64,000 nucleotides of DNA from Halobacillus andaensis. Its GTDB lineage: Bacteria; Bacillota; Bacilli; Bacillales; Halobacillaceae. The position numbers and the translations under genes were made by a program. Position 1 is the stretch's first letter. Every line of letters starts with the position of its first letter. The DNA is taken from the NCBI RefSeq assembly GCF_014636475.1, contig NZ_BMEL01000002.1, positions 310,001 to 374,000 of the forward strand. The letters are read 5' to 3'. Shown here one piece after another: positions 18,501 to 28,048 of this stretch. The notes under the pieces were generated by a model. The model was not told the origin of the DNA and did not search any database. It saw only the letters and a list, made by a program, of their open reading frames with translations.

Positions 18501-20108
18501 ATTTCGCCACCACCACACCACGATATTTATTCAATCGAGGATTTGGCTGAGTTAATTCATAACTTGAAAAATGCCAACCCACGTGCTCGAGTTAGTGTGA
18601 AACTTGTATCGGCCGTAGGTGTAGGGACAATTGCTGCTGGTGTAGCTAAAGGTCGTGCAGACCTGGTGCTTATTAGTGGGTACGATGGCGGTACAGGTGC
18701 AGCACCTAGAACGAGTTTGAAGCACACAGGTCTTCCGTGGGAAATCGGCCTTGCTGAAACTCATCAGACTCTGCTGTTAAACCGACTGCGTGACCGTATT
18801 GTTGTCGAAACGGATGGGAAGATGATGACAGGTAGAGACGTTGTTGTCGCTACGTTATTAGGTGCAGAAGAATACGGATTCTCTACAGCTCCTTTAGTAG
18901 TATTAGGGTGTGTGATGATGCGTGTTTGTCATTTGAATACTTGTCCTGTGGGTATTGCTACTCAAGATCCTGAGCTTAGGAAGAAATATGCCGGTGATCC
19001 AGAACATGTAGCAAACTTTATGCGTTTTGTTGCTCAAGAGGCTAGAGAAATCATGGCTGAATTAGGTTTCAGAACAATCAATGAAATGATTGGCCGTACA
19101 GATGTACTGCAGACGAATGAAGACATTGACCATTGGAAAGCAAAAGGGGTCGACTTGTCTGCACTACTTTACAAGCCTGAGGTAGCAGAAGGTGTAGGAC
19201 GTTATGCTACGAAGAAACAAGATCACGGCTTAGAGAAAACAATCGATAATGAAGAACTTCTGCCAATGTGTAAGAAGGCCCTTGAAAAAGGTGAAAAGGT
19301 TACAGGCACAGGTTCTATTCGAAACATTCACCGTGTTACGGGCACGATACTCGGAAGCGAGGTTACTCGCCGTTACGGAGAGAAAGGATTAGATGAAGAT
19401 ACAATCAGCCTTACCTTTAAAGGTTCAGCCGGTCAGAGCTTTGGTGCGTTTATCCCGAAAGGAATGACACTTCGATTAATCGGAGACGCCAATGACTATG
19501 TTGGAAAAGGACTTTCAGGTGGTAAGATCATCGTTCATCCATCCCGTAAATCTACGTTTATTCCTGAAGAAAACACCATCGTAGGTAACGTTTCATTCTA
19601 CGGTGCTTCTGATGGTAGAGCTTATGTGAACGGACTAGCAGGCGAACGCTTCTGTGTACGTAATAGTGGGGCAGAAGTAGTTGTTGAAGGTGTAGGTGAC
19701 CACGGATGTGAATACATGACAGGTGGTAAAGTAGTAGTCCTGGGAGAAACAGGACGTAACTTTGCAGCTGGTATGTCTGGTGGAGTCGCTTATATCTTAG
19801 ATGAAGCGAATACCTTCGATCAAAAGATCAATAAAGAACTTGTTCATGTTGACGCGTTAGAAGAGGATAGAGAAATTACAGAGCTTTATGAAATGATTCA
19901 ACAGCATGTTGAATATACAAAGAGTCCTAAAGCTCAGCGTATTTTAAATGAATGGGAAGAGATGCTTCCTAAATTTAAACGAGTCATCCCTGAAACGTAC
20001 TTGACAATGCAACAACGTATTAAAGTGCTTAGAGAGAGCGGTTTAGATAAATTTGATGCTGAAATGACAGCCTTTGAAGAAGGCACAAAAGAACCAGTTA
20101 AAGCCTAA
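15531..20108 (+). CDS. gltA: glutamate synthase (NADPH) large subunit
   Basis: 1525 residues, the full family length. It makes glutamate from glutamine and 2-oxoglutarate. The N-terminal class II glutamine amidotransferase domain would start at Cys22 ([10 protein letters not shown]) after removal of a short propeptide. The FMN-binding synthase domain carries [35 protein letters not shown] and [13 protein letters not shown]. Cysteines for the [3Fe-4S] cluster lie in [20 protein letters not shown]. The C-terminal beta-helix ([21 protein letters not shown]) is complete. Bacillus naming is used, where gltA is the large subunit (gltB in E. coli). AGGGGGAACC precedes the ATG. Confidence 0.97.
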   Translation: MQKNGYPIPQGLYHPENEHEACGIGMLANINGTKSHSIVENAITILCNLEHRGGQAADVSTGDGAGILTQIPHYFFEKQCEKEDIELPPEGKYGVAMVFLPEDHETRMHCKEVFERIVAEEGQNFLGWRTVPINDSFVGNDAKKTKPFIRQAFIAPAQGINDRMELERRLYIIRKRAEIEIAKMEGYDDFYISSLSSSTIVYKGMLIPEQLDSFYIDLNHPDFKTALALVHSRFSTNTFPSWKRSHPNRFTIHNGEFNTLRGNVNWMRARQELCESEYFSDEDLQKLLPVIDSNGSDSSMFDNAFEFLYLSGRSLAHTAMMMVPEPWANDASIHPKKKDFYEYHSCLMEPWDGPAALAYTDGKQIGACLDRNGLRPARYYVTKDGMIVLGSEVGALDIFADDILYKDRLHPGKMLLVDLEKGEIIPDEDIKLEIANQEPYGKWLEEYKMDLEDLPTPANQQEKSAENLIDHQLAFGYTTEELNKILKPLVSDGKDPVGSMGYDSPLAVLSKKPQLLYSYFKQLFAQVTNPPIDAIREKIITMVETTIGAEGNLVDPQPNSCRKIRLKSPVLRDDQLEALRQQNLEGFQSQTLSILFEAKENSMEQALEDLFAKADEEVNKGTTLLILSDRGVNKQNAAIPALLAVSGLHHHLIRQGTRTKVSILLESGEPREVHHFATLLGYGAEGINPYLAFESLQDLIDKEDLDVDSLDVAVNRFVNAVTDGVIKVLSKMGISTIQSYRGAQIFEAVGIHPEVIDRYFTRTASRLGGIKLDMIEKEVLMRHENAYGDERKSEKTLDAGDDYQYRANGEDHQYNPKTIHTLQHACRTNDYNLFQSYSKMLTDETNNLQSLRGLISFKKRHSIPIDEVESVEDICQRFKTGAMSYGSISQEAHEALAVAMNRVGGRSNTGEGGEDPDRFTPDENGDSRRSSIKQVASGRFGVTSHYLVNADEIQIKIAQGAKPGEGGHLPGKKVYPWIAEVRGSTTGVELISPPPHHDIYSIEDLAELIHNLKNANPRARVSVKLVSAVGVGTIAAGVAKGRADLVLISGYDGGTGAAPRTSLKHTGLPWEIGLAETHQTLLLNRLRDRIVVETDGKMMTGRDVVVATLLGAEEYGFSTAPLVVLGCVMMRVCHLNTCPVGIATQDPELRKKYAGDPEHVANFMRFVAQEAREIMAELGFRTINEMIGRTDVLQTNEDIDHWKAKGVDLSALLYKPEVAEGVGRYATKKQDHGLEKTIDNEELLPMCKKALEKGEKVTGTGSIRNIHRVTGTILGSEVTRRYGEKGLDEDTISLTFKGSAGQSFGAFIPKGMTLRLIGDANDYVGKGLSGGKIIVHPSRKSTFIPEENTIVGNVSFYGASDGRAYVNGLAGERFCVRNSGAEVVVEGVGDHGCEYMTGGKVVVLGETGRNFAAGMSGGVAYILDEANTFDQKINKELVHVDALEEDREITELYEMIQQHVEYTKSPKAQRILNEWEEMLPKFKRVIPETYLTMQQRIKVLRESGLDKFDAEMTAFEEGTKEPVKA

Positions 20109-20129
20109 TTATCAACAGGAGGGGATCAA

Positions 20130-21617
20130 ATGGGAAAGCCAACAGGTTTTATGGAATACGATCGGCAATCACAAAAAGAACGTGATCCTGCCGAGCGTAC
20201 TAAAGATTGGGATGACTATACTCTTCCGTTGACTGATGAAGAAGCTCAATTACAAGGGGCGCGCTGCATGGACTGCGGCGTTCCTACTTGTCAATCAGGG
20301 ATGGAAATCAACGGATCAACTACTGGTTGTCCTGTATATCATTTAATTCCAGAATGGAACGACTTAGTCTATCGCGGTCAGTGGAAAGAAGCATTGAAAA
20401 AAGAACATGAGATGAACAACTTCCCTGAATTTACAGGGTTCGCATGTCCTGCACCATGTGAGGGAGCATGTGTGTTAGGAATTAACGAGCCTCCTGTCGC
20501 TATCCGTACAGTGGAACGCTCGATCATTGAAAAAGGCTTCGAAAATGGCTGGGTTAAACCAGAACCACCGAAGTCTCGCACAGGCAAAAAAGTAGCTGTA
20601 GTAGGCTCTGGTCCTGCAGGTTTAGCAACAGCAGCTCAATTAAACAAAGCTGGTCACTGGGTAACTGTATATGAACGGAATGACCGAGTAGGTGGTTTGC
20701 TTACGTATGGTATTCCAGAAATGAAATTACCTTATTCAGTGGTCGAACGTAGAGTGAATATCCTTGAACAGGAAGGAATTAAATTCATTACAAACACTGA
20801 AGTAGGACGTCACTATCCTGTCTCAAGACTTCGTGAAGAATACGATGCGGTTATCTTATGTGGAGGGGCAACTGTTCACCGTAACATAGAAGCGGATGGC
20901 AGAAGCTTAAAAGGGATTCACTATGCGATGGATTTCCTTCATTCCAACACAAAAAGTCTTCTTGATTCAGGTCATGAAGATGGGAATTATATCTCTGCTG
21001 AAGGGCGTGACGTCATCGTAATTGGTGGTGGAGATACAGGGACGGACTGTTTGGCTACATCTGTTCGTCATAACTGTAAGAGCCTGACCCAGTTTGATAT
21101 TTATGATAAAAAAGGCGCTGATCGTGATGACTTAACGAATCCGTGGCCTCAATATCCTATTGTTCACCGCGTAGAATACGGTCATAACGAAGCAGATGCT
21201 AACCTGGGCCGCGACCCTCGTGCCTATGCAGTTATGACAAAACGCTTTGTTGGAGATGAAGAAGGACGTGTCAAAGAAGTTCATACGGTAAACGTTGAAT
21301 TGATTTTCGATGAAAAAGGAAATCGTTCACGCCGTGAGATTCCAGGCACTGAAAAAGTTTGGAAAGCGGATCTTGTCTTACTAGCTATTGGTTTTAGCGG
21401 TCCAGAGCAAGATCTTATCGAAAAGCTTGGAGTAGAAACAACTGAACGATCAAACGTAGATGCTGAATATGGAAAGTATGAAACAAACGTAGAGGGCGTT
21501 TTTGCTGCCGGAGATATGCGCAGAGGTCAGAGCTTGATCGTATGGGCTATCAACGAAGGTAGAGAAGCCGCGCGAGAATGTGACCGATATTTAATGGGGT
21601 CCACTGTACTTCCATAA
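20130..21617 (+). CDS. gltB: glutamate synthase (NADPH) small subunit
   Basis: 495 residues. It passes electrons from NADPH through FAD and two [4Fe-4S] clusters to the large subunit. The N-terminal cysteines are in CMDCGVPTCQSG, TGCPVYHLIPEWNDL and CPAPCEGACVLGI; the FAD site is VVGSGPAGLATAAQLN and the NADPH site VIGGGDTGTDC. It starts 21 bases after gltA with AGGAGGGG upstream, so the two form one operon closed by a terminator. Confidence 0.97.
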   Translation: MGKPTGFMEYDRQSQKERDPAERTKDWDDYTLPLTDEEAQLQGARCMDCGVPTCQSGMEINGSTTGCPVYHLIPEWNDLVYRGQWKEALKKEHEMNNFPEFTGFACPAPCEGACVLGINEPPVAIRTVERSIIEKGFENGWVKPEPPKSRTGKKVAVVGSGPAGLATAAQLNKAGHWVTVYERNDRVGGLLTYGIPEMKLPYSVVERRVNILEQEGIKFITNTEVGRHYPVSRLREEYDAVILCGGATVHRNIEADGRSLKGIHYAMDFLHSNTKSLLDSGHEDGNYISAEGRDVIVIGGGDTGTDCLATSVRHNCKSLTQFDIYDKKGADRDDLTNPWPQYPIVHRVEYGHNEADANLGRDPRAYAVMTKRFVGDEEGRVKEVHTVNVELIFDEKGNRSRREIPGTEKVWKADLVLLAIGFSGPEQDLIEKLGVETTERSNVDAEYGKYETNVEGVFAAGDMRRGQSLIVWAINEGREAARECDRYLMGSTVLP

Positions 21618-21620
21618 ACC

Positions 21621-21650
21621 AAAAACCAGTCCGGTGAGGGCTGGTTTTTT
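21621..21650 (+). terminator. terminator of gltAB
   Basis: AAAAACCAG / CTGGTTTTT stem with an 11-base loop and a run of T. Confidence 0.85.
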
Positions 21651-21763
21651 AGTGGGCTGGTAAAAAGTATATGAGTAAAATGAATGAATTTGTATAATTT
21701 CCGTTTCAATAGCTGATAAATAAGGTATGTAAACTGTAAACAATAAAGAAAGGGTGTTGTCTT

Positions 21764-21832
21764 GTGCTTAGAACGATTCTAATGATTATTGGTGCGATTG
21801 TAGTAATTGGATTTATCCTATCACTGCTATAA
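21764..21832 (+). CDS. 22-residue hydrophobic peptide
   Basis: GTG start (MLRTILMIIGAIVVIGFILS) preceded by GAAAGGGTG and followed 18 bases later by a perfect terminator. Almost the whole peptide is one membrane helix. No family is recognised. The case for it rests on the ribosome binding site, the dedicated terminator and the lack of any other gene here. Confidence 0.45.
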   Translation: MLRTILMIIGAIVVIGFILSLL

Positions 21833-21850
21833 TAAATATAATAATATTTG

Positions 21851-21885
21851 AAACTCATTGCCTTTAAGGACAATGAGTTTTTTTA
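21851..21885 (+). terminator. rho-independent terminator
   Basis: AAACTCATTG / CAATGAGTTT perfect stem, 10-base loop, then seven T. Confidence 0.85.
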
Positions 21886-22037
21886 TTTTAAGTTAAGATA
21901 TAACGAGTGTATATTAGAGGAAATGATAGGATTTAAAAGAATATAAAATTTATATTTACTTTATTAGATTTTTTGGTATTATATAGAGGGATTTGTTAAT
22001 TTATCAAAGATTTTATCGAGAAAGGGGCGTGTAGCCA

Positions 22038-22196
22038 ATGCTAACATCTCTCTATATGTTGTCGTTAACTGTATTACTTACGTTTTTAGTTATGGCAGCG
22101 GTGGAAAATATTCAATCAGCTCGCAAAAAGAGAAAGAAACTAGCTCAACCCACTAGCCAAGCTACCCCTGTCCTAGAAGTAAATCAGCATGGCTGA
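22038..22196 (+). CDS. 52-residue small membrane protein with basic tail
   Basis: Starts MLTSLYMLSLTVLLTFLVMA, one membrane helix (about 4-21), then a strongly basic stretch SARKKRKKLA and a polar tail ending EVNQHG. AAAGGGG lies upstream, and a terminator with a 13-bp perfect stem lies 20 bases downstream. The positive-inside rule suggests that the tail is cytoplasmic. No homologue is recognised. Confidence 0.5.
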   Translation: MLTSLYMLSLTVLLTFLVMAAVENIQSARKKRKKLAQPTSQATPVLEVNQHG

Positions 22197-22216
22197 TTCC
22201 ATATAGAATAGGTTAG

Positions 22217-22250
22217 AAAAGCTCTTTAGCATTGTCTAAAGAGCTTTTTT
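22217..22250 (+). terminator. rho-independent terminator
   Basis: AAAAGCTCTTTAG / CTAAAGAGCTTTT perfect stem, 6-base loop, followed by T. Confidence 0.88.
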
Positions 22251-22276
22251 ATTGTCTAGGAAATGATAAAATTCCA

Positions 22277-22392
22277 AGCTCCAGCGCCCAGATACTCGCG
22301 TCATAAGCAATCCGCCCTGCGGAAGGGAAAGTCACCTTCCTCCGGCCGTTTTGCTTATGCGTTTCGTGTCTACCAGGGTGCTTGCGCCTTTG
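22277..22392. repeat. nested-hairpin intergenic element (AGCTCCAGCGCC...TTGCGCCTTTG type)
   Basis: The gap 22251-22492 holds nested inverted repeats: CATAAGCAA (22302-22310) with TTGCTTATG (22351-22359), inner GGAAGG / CCTTCC, and imperfect outer arms rich in GCGCC. GC is much higher than in the flanks. It resembles small palindromic elements scattered between Bacillaceae genes; no other copy of this type was found in the window. Confidence 0.5.
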
Positions 22393-22492
22393 TTCTATAA
22401 TCGCTGGTATGTCATGGATACACCATAGATGAATCACATCCATTTTAAAAACTTGTTATACTTAAAGAAACTAAGGAGCAGGAGGCGTACAC

Positions 22493-23842
22493 ATGAAGGA
22501 GAAAGTTGATTTACATAAAGAGCAGTTTTTGAATGAATTGAAGGAATTCCTTAGCATTCCAAGCATATCAGCTTTATCTGAGTATAAGAGTGAGGTCAAT
22601 AAAGGTGCCGAGTGGCTGGGCGAGGCGCTTAAAAGTGCTGGAATGGAGCACGTAGAGATCATCGAAACAAAAGGTCATCCTATTGTTTATGCTGATTGGA
22701 CGCACGCGGTTGGAAAACCTACTGTACTTATTTATGGACATTATGATGTACAGCCTGCCGATCCCCTGGAGCTGTGGGAGACTCCCCCTTTTGAACCTGT
22801 TATTAAGGATGATAAAATTTTCGCGCGTGGGGCAACCGATGACAAAGGCCAACTCTACATTCATATTAAAGCGGTAGAGCTTTTATTAAAAGAGAAAGGC
22901 AGCCTTCCAGTAAACGTAAAATTCTGCATTGAGGGAGAAGAAGAGGTAGCTAGTCCAAACCTCGATCCATTTATTCATGAGCATGAAGAGAAGCTAGCAG
23001 CCGATGCTGTACTTATTTCAGATACTTCTTTTATTGAAAAGGGGCAGCCGGCGATTTGTACATCGTTAAGAGGAGCTCTAGCACTAGAATTGGAATTGGA
23101 AACGGCTAATACAGATTTACATTCCGGCTCTTATGGAGGAGGGGTACCCAACGCTGTCCATTGCTTAGTTAAGCTCCTCGATTCCCTTCATGATGAAAAA
23201 GGGCGAATTGCAGTTGAGGGTTTTTATGAAGGTGTACCAGAGGTGACGGAAGAACTCCGAAAAGAAGTATCCGAAATACCATTTGATGAAGAAGCAACGA
23301 AGGCGGAATTAGGCTTAGATAGCTTTTATGGGGAAGAAGGATTTAGTTTTAAAGAGCGAACCGGAATTCGTCCTACTCTAGAAATCAATGGAATACAAGG
23401 TGGTTTTCAAGGCGAAGGTATTAAAACGATTGTACCTAGTCAAGCCCATGCGAAAATAAGCTGTCGACTTGTCGGAGAACAGAACCCTCAAGACGTTTAT
23501 AATCGTATAGAGCAGCACGTACAAAACTATAAACCAGCAGGCTCCAAAGTGACATTAAATCAACTGATCAAAGCTAAGCCTGTGTCATTGGATTCTAGAG
23601 ATCTTATGATTCAAAAAGCTGCTGAAGCCTATGAGCGTGTATACAAGGTCCGTCCTCTATTTCCTAAAGAAGGAGGATCAATTCCTATTGTAGAAGTGTT
23701 CTCGCGGGTCTTAGCGGCCCCTGTGGTTCTCATGGGGTTCGGATTATCTTCAGAGAATTTACATGCTCCAAATGAGCATTTTCATATTGAGAACTTTACG
23801 AAAGGGATAGAAACGGTTTGTGAATTTCTTCAGGATTTTTAA
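22493..23842 (+). CDS. M20-family dipeptidase
   Basis: 449 residues. Cytoplasmic zinc dipeptidase of the carnosinase-like M20 group. Zinc-binding and catalytic residues are in YGHYDVQPADP, ARGATDDKGQL (bridging Asp), CIEGEEEVASPNL (catalytic Glu pair) and the final His in SSENLHAPNEHF. The dimerisation domain sits in between (LHSGSYGGGVPNAVH). GGAGCAGGAGG precedes the ATG; the gene stands alone with its own terminator. Confidence 0.92.
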   Translation: MKEKVDLHKEQFLNELKEFLSIPSISALSEYKSEVNKGAEWLGEALKSAGMEHVEIIETKGHPIVYADWTHAVGKPTVLIYGHYDVQPADPLELWETPPFEPVIKDDKIFARGATDDKGQLYIHIKAVELLLKEKGSLPVNVKFCIEGEEEVASPNLDPFIHEHEEKLAADAVLISDTSFIEKGQPAICTSLRGALALELELETANTDLHSGSYGGGVPNAVHCLVKLLDSLHDEKGRIAVEGFYEGVPEVTEELRKEVSEIPFDEEATKAELGLDSFYGEEGFSFKERTGIRPTLEINGIQGGFQGEGIKTIVPSQAHAKISCRLVGEQNPQDVYNRIEQHVQNYKPAGSKVTLNQLIKAKPVSLDSRDLMIQKAAEAYERVYKVRPLFPKEGGSIPIVEVFSRVLAAPVVLMGFGLSSENLHAPNEHFHIENFTKGIETVCEFLQDF

Positions 23843-23869
23843 AAGAGAGCCGCTATTGGCTCTCTTTTT
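23842..23869. terminator. terminator
   Basis: AAAAGAGAGCC / GGCTCTCTTTT stem with six-base loop. The stop codon of the convergent small zinc-ribbon gene lies in the loop. Confidence 0.82.
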
Positions 23870-23984
23870 CTGCACATTGATTACATAGGAGATGTTGATT
23901 TTTATCTATCACTCCGTCTAAAAAACCATCTTTACAGTATACGGCTTTACCGCAATTCGCACAGGTGCCAACAAGCTCGATCAT
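23853..23984 (-). CDS. 43-residue zinc-ribbon protein
   Basis: Starts MIELVGTCANCGKAVYCKDG and ends HLLCNQCAEKESQ, so two CxxC pairs (8/11 and 34/37) can hold one zinc; a fifth cysteine is at 17. AAGGAGGG stands five bases before the ATG, which strongly supports translation. Small Bacillus proteins of this kind are common and mostly of unknown role. It is too short for most annotation pipelines. Confidence 0.7.
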   Translation of the reverse strand: MIELVGTCANCGKAVYCKDGFLDGVIDKNQHLLCNQCAEKESQ

Positions 23985-24090
23985 TAGTTCCCTCCTTAAG
24001 TTAATGAGTACGAGGTACAGCAGCGTTCATTTTTAAGTCTATTTCATTTATATCTAATTTCCCTTTATTTATATGTTAAACCCATACAAA

Positions 24091-24117
24091 AAACCAGCCG
24101 TAATGACTGGCTGGTTT
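24091..24117 (-). terminator. terminator of the LLM oxidoreductase gene
   Basis: AAACCAGCC / GGCTGGTTT stem; read on the minus strand it is followed by six T. Confidence 0.82.
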
Positions 24118-25130
24118 TAGTTCTTCATACAATCGGCTACAATTTCATAGGAACGCACTCGGGCTTCATGATTGTAAATTTGAGAAATAATCATCATTTC
24201 GTCCGCTTGAGTACGATCTAAAAATTGTTGTAGTTCACGTTTTACTTTTTCTGGTCCTCCTATAATAGAAGCGCCTAATTGCTGTTGAAGGGCATGTTTT
24301 TCATGTTCCATCCAAATATCATCCATGTTCTCTACAGGTGGCTGCAGTAACATATTCGTATTACGTACTAAGTTTAAAAATTGCTGGTATAGAGAGGTGG
24401 CAAGACGTTCAGCTTCCTCATCAGTATCTGCGGCAATAACATTGACTCCTACCATGACGTGAGGCTCAGAAAGAGTGTCTGAAGGTTCAAAATGTCTTCT
24501 GTATAGATCTAGAGCTCCCATGGTATTATTTGGTGAGAAATGACTGGCAAATGAAAAGGGTAAGCCAAGCTGTCCGGCTAATTGTGCACTAAAACCGCTG
24601 GATCCTAACAACCAGATGGGAATAGTAAGACCTTCCCCAGGTATAGCATGTACGCTTCTGATACCAGTAGACAGGCTAGGGTTAAAGTAACCTCGAAGTT
24701 CTTCGAGCATAGCTGGGAAGTTTTCTGCATTACTATCTAAGTGCCGTCTAAGGGCGTGAGCTGTCGTCTGGTCTGTTCCTGGAGCGCGGCCAAGGCCTAA
24801 GTCGATTCGACCTGGGAAAAGCGTCTCAAGGGTTCCAAATTGCTCTGCAATAACTAAGGGAGCATGATTTGGCAGCATAATTCCGCCTGAGCCGACTCTT
24901 ATAGTAGAGGTGTGGTGAGCTACGTGACTTATGGCCACCGATGTGGCAGAGCTTGCGATAAAAGGCATATTATGATGTTCAGCCAGCCAATAACGCGTAA
25001 ATCCCCATTCTTCTACATGCTGAGCAAGGTCCACCGTATTTTTAAAAGATTGAGCGGGGCTGCCTCCCTCTATAACAGGCGCTAAATCAAGCACAGAATA
25101 GTTTATATCATGTAACTGCTTGTTAGACAT
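24117..25130 (-). CDS. LLM-class flavin-dependent oxidoreductase (MsnO8/luciferase-like)
   Basis: 337 residues, single-domain bacterial-luciferase-like fold. Recognisable blocks are [57 protein letters not shown] and [20 protein letters not shown]. Members use FMNH2 or F420 in monooxygenation; the substrate is unknown. It stands alone, and TTAATCATCTTCC upstream contains the complement of GGAAGAT as ribosome binding site. Confidence 0.85.
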   Translation of the reverse strand: MSNKQLHDINYSVLDLAPVIEGGSPAQSFKNTVDLAQHVEEWGFTRYWLAEHHNMPFIASSATSVAISHVAHHTSTIRVGSGGIMLPNHAPLVIAEQFGTLETLFPGRIDLGLGRAPGTDQTTAHALRRHLDSNAENFPAMLEELRGYFNPSLSTGIRSVHAIPGEGLTIPIWLLGSSGFSAQLAGQLGLPFSFASHFSPNNTMGALDLYRRHFEPSDTLSEPHVMVGVNVIAADTDEEAERLATSLYQQFLNLVRNTNMLLQPPVENMDDIWMEHEKHALQQQLGASIIGGPEKVKRELQQFLDRTQADEMMIISQIYNHEARVRSYEIVADCMKN

Positions 25131-25294
25131 TTAATCATCTTCCTTTATTAATGGGTTTTTATTCGAATTTATCGTATCAATTATATTTCGGGACTCAAAA
25201 GAATTTGCTTATAAAACGATCTTTACTTCAACTTGCAACAGAGAATGATTAACTTTAACATAGTACTACAATTACTTTAGAGCAGGAGAGCGTC

Positions 25295-26482
25295 ATGAAA
25301 ACAATTAAAATTAAAAATAAAAAGGTAAAGAAATTTAGAAAAGGATACCCGCTACTTAACAAGTCTTCCCTGGTTGAGGCAAATAAGAGTCTTAAAGAGG
25401 GAGAAATTATTGAAATAACCGACGAGAAAGGCAGTTTTATTGGTAAAGGTTATTACGGAATTCAGAATAAGGGAGTAGGGTGGATTCTAACGAATGACCA
25501 GTCTGTTCAGATTGACAAAACCTTCATCTGTCGGTTAATAAAGAAAGCGATAGGATACCGAAAGGTTTTATATAATGACCCAGATACAAGTGCATTTCGT
25601 ATTTTTAATGGAGAAGGAGATGGCTTTGGAGGTCTGACCATAGACTTCTTTGATGAATACTACTTAATCAATTGGTATAGTGAAGGGGCCTACCATTTTA
25701 AAGAATACGTACTTGAAGCGTTAAAGAATCTTGTGCAATATAAAGCCATTTATGAGAAGAAGCGGTTTGGCAAGCAGGGTCAGTACATTGAAGAGGATGA
25801 GTTTGTAGCAGGGGAGAGGGGATCGTTTCCTATTATTGTAAAAGAAAACGGAGTTCATTTTGCTATTTATTTAAATGAAGGAGCAATGGTTGGCGTTTTC
25901 TTAGATCAAAGGGAAGTGAGAAAGACCATACGTGATCAATATTCTGAGGGGAAGAGAGTATTGAATACGTTCTCTTATACAGGCGCTTTCTCCCTCTTTT
26001 CTGCTTTAGGCGGCGCTGCACATACAACGAGTGTGGATTTAGCAAACCGAAGCTACGCGAAAACCATTGAAAACTATAGCCTTAACGGGATAGATTACGA
26101 AGCTCATGATATTATTGTAGAAGATGTATTTAATTACTTTAAGTATGCCAATCGGAAAGGGTTATTGTTTGATTTAGTGGTATTAGATCCTCCAAGCTTT
26201 GCCCGCTCTAAGAAAAGAACGTTTAGAGCAGAGAAAGATTATACATCTCTTTTAATGGATACTATATCTATTACTGAAAATAATGGAACAATTGTGGCTT
26301 CCACGAACTGCGCGAAGTTTAACATGCGTAAATTTAAGTCATTCGTCGATCAAGCTTGTAAAGATTCTCGTCGTTCATATAAAATTATAGAGGAATTTTC
26401 CTTACCTAAAGATTTTAAAACCACTTCCTCGTTCAAAGAAGGCAATTATTTAAAGGTTTTATTCATTAAACTGGAACATTAA
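25295..26482 (+). CDS. PUA-domain class I rRNA methyltransferase (RlmI-like)
   Basis: 395 residues. An N-terminal PUA domain (about 1-80, KKVKKFRKGYPLLNKSSL, EGEIIEITDEKGSFIGKG) is followed by a central domain and a SAM-binding Rossmann fold with VLNTFSYTGAFSLFSALGGA and the catalytic VLDPPSFARSKK. The E. coli relative RlmI methylates C1962 of 23S rRNA. GCAGGAGAG precedes the ATG. The gene stands alone and ends in a strong terminator. Confidence 0.88.
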   Translation: MKTIKIKNKKVKKFRKGYPLLNKSSLVEANKSLKEGEIIEITDEKGSFIGKGYYGIQNKGVGWILTNDQSVQIDKTFICRLIKKAIGYRKVLYNDPDTSAFRIFNGEGDGFGGLTIDFFDEYYLINWYSEGAYHFKEYVLEALKNLVQYKAIYEKKRFGKQGQYIEEDEFVAGERGSFPIIVKENGVHFAIYLNEGAMVGVFLDQREVRKTIRDQYSEGKRVLNTFSYTGAFSLFSALGGAAHTTSVDLANRSYAKTIENYSLNGIDYEAHDIIVEDVFNYFKYANRKGLLFDLVVLDPPSFARSKKRTFRAEKDYTSLLMDTISITENNGTIVASTNCAKFNMRKFKSFVDQACKDSRRSYKIIEEFSLPKDFKTTSSFKEGNYLKVLFIKLEH

Positions 26483-26514
26483 AAAGGCTGTTTTTTAAAA
26501 CAGCCTTTTTTTTA
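26481..26514 (+). terminator. rho-independent terminator
   Basis: AAAAAGGCTGTTTT pairs with AAAACAGCCTTTTT, followed by more T. Confidence 0.88.
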
Positions 26515-26589
26515 TTAGCTATTTTTACATATTTTATCAGATTTTTCGATGGATATTATTAACAACTAATAACCCGCCCTCTATGTGTG

Positions 26590-26765
26590 CAATTATGAAT
26601 ACATGTATACATTTACGATTACAAGTAAACAATTTGTAACTAATTCGTGTACATTTACGTAAACATGTACACGAAAATGAACGCAAGTTTGTATATGGGT
26701 ATGTGTACATAAATGTAAACAAGTGTGCGGAAATGTAGTTATTGTACACGAATGCGAACACGAAA
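26590..26765. repeat. iteron cluster, candidate parC centromere of the ParM system
   Basis: A non-coding stretch just upstream of the actin gene, dense in related motifs. TACATTTACG occurs exactly at 26608-26617 and 26650-26659; GTAAAC at 26625, 26659 and 26715, the last two opening 21-base units that agree at about 16 positions (26659-26679, 26715-26735); GTACACGAA occurs twice. Perfect 11-bp arms TTCGTGTACAT / ATGTACACGAA lie at 26644-26654 and 26665-26675 around TTACGTAA. Type II partition systems carry such direct repeats upstream of parM, where ParR binds. Function here is inferred from position. Confidence 0.68.
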
Positions 26766-26774
26766 ATAGTCACA

Positions 26775-26803
26775 TTGACTATTCTAATACAATCTAATAT
26801 GTT
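26775..26803 (+). promoter_or_regulatory. probable parM promoter
   Basis: TTGACT, 17-base spacer, TATGTT, directly after the iterons and about 55 bases before the ATG. Binding at the iterons could repress it, as in known parMRC loci. Confidence 0.5.
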
Positions 26804-26857
26804 TAATAGTAAGCTAGTAATCTAGCAAAATTCTTTTATTAAAAGGAGAGCTATTAA

Positions 26858-28039
26858 ATGACAAAATCAAGAATTGCTGCTGTTGATGTTGGGAACGATG
26901 CAGTGAAAGCAAATTTCGGGAAATTAGAATCTGAATTATATATACCTAATGTTGTAGCGCGTGATTTAGAAGACCGTCCTGTTATAGGAATTGAAGAACT
27001 TGATGACAAAGAACCTCTAGATAACATACATATTCGCGTGCATTCTCCTGCACTTCAGGAAAATAATGCGATTTATCGTGTGGGTAATCTAGCAGCTAAA
27101 AGTGATAATTCAACTGAACTTGATCCTGGAAGCAGTAAATCAGAAGAAGATCAAACGTTAGTCATGTTATTTACTTCTCTGGCGTTAGATGCTGTAGCGG
27201 GTAAAGATGCTCAGTCTTCAAAAAACAGCGTTGTAGAAGCGAATTACACGCTGGGTACTGGCTTACCTTTACGTGAAGTGAAAGAAGGGAAAGACGTAGG
27301 CTACCGTTCACAACTTCTAGGATCAGTGCACCAAGTAGAATTTCTAGTTACACCTAAATATCAAGGTATGAAAGTAAATATTAAGTTTGATGAAGTTAAA
27401 GTGTACCCGGAAGGTTTCGCGGCTTACGTGAATCTGGTTATGGATAATGATTTAAATATCATTAACAAGGACCTGATTGATAAACAGATCCTTATTCAGG
27501 ACATTGGCGGGCTTTCTACGGATATTGCTGTCATTCGCAACCGCAATGTAGATGATGATAAAGCGCAGGGCTTTAATCTAGGGGTAGCAGAGTCACTAGA
27601 ACAAATTAGAGATGAAATCTTAACAAAGCATGGAGTAGAGTTAGACAGCCGTCGGGATGTAGTAGATATTATTACGAGGAAAAACGATCGTCATCATATT
27701 ATGGTGAGAGGCAGCCGGACTAGCGTACATGACATCACAGATCGTATTTTACTGGAGTTGGCTAAAAAGCAATATCGATTCTTAAGAAATGTATGGCAAA
27801 AGAATTCACAGTCAGAGATCTGCTACTTTGTTGGTGGAGGTTCAGCCGTGCTGAAGGAATATATTAAAACCCTCAACAATAAGCTGGATGGCTTTAATAT
27901 TGATTTCTTTGAAGATGAAAACGAGAGCATTTGGATGATGGCTAATGCTTACTACAAATTAATTTCAGACTATATTCGCAAAACAGAACCTGTACAAAAT
28001 AAAAAAGAAGATAAAAAAGAAAAAGCACCATCAAAGTAA
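26858..28039 (+). CDS. ParM/StbA-type actin-like ATPase
   Basis: 393 residues of the actin/Hsp70 ATPase fold. Phosphate-1 loop is DVGNDAVKANFG (from Asp10), phosphate-2 IQDIGGLSTDIAVI (Asp215) and the adenosine loop VGGGSAVL (325-332). This is the plasmid-segregation actin type (ParM, AlfA, Alp), not MreB, FtsA or DnaK: it is short and lacks their extra subdomains. Such proteins form dynamic filaments that push or pull DNA held by an adaptor. The C-terminus is lysine-rich (KKEDKKEKAPSK). AAAGGAGAG precedes the ATG. An adaptor-like gene follows nine bases later and iterons precede it. Confidence 0.85.
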   Translation: MTKSRIAAVDVGNDAVKANFGKLESELYIPNVVARDLEDRPVIGIEELDDKEPLDNIHIRVHSPALQENNAIYRVGNLAAKSDNSTELDPGSSKSEEDQTLVMLFTSLALDAVAGKDAQSSKNSVVEANYTLGTGLPLREVKEGKDVGYRSQLLGSVHQVEFLVTPKYQGMKVNIKFDEVKVYPEGFAAYVNLVMDNDLNIINKDLIDKQILIQDIGGLSTDIAVIRNRNVDDDKAQGFNLGVAESLEQIRDEILTKHGVELDSRRDVVDIITRKNDRHHIMVRGSRTSVHDITDRILLELAKKQYRFLRNVWQKNSQSEICYFVGGGSAVLKEYIKTLNNKLDGFNIDFFEDENESIWMMANAYYKLISDYIRKTEPVQNKKEDKKEKAPSK

Positions 28040-28048
28040 GGTGATTGA

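Noticed and set aside
18096-18521. 141-residue antisense frame inside gltA
   Set aside because: Shadow of a highly conserved coding region on the other strand; no ribosome binding site and Trp/Cys-rich composition.
26590-26765. Possible CRISPR array
   Set aside because: Repeats are short, degenerate and unevenly spaced, with no spacers of constant length and no cas genes.
26537-26773. 78-residue minus-strand frame across the iterons
   Set aside because: Its composition (many Tyr, Thr, Cys) is a by-product of the repeated TGTAC/GTAAAC motifs; no ribosome binding site. The region is better read as a centromere-like array.
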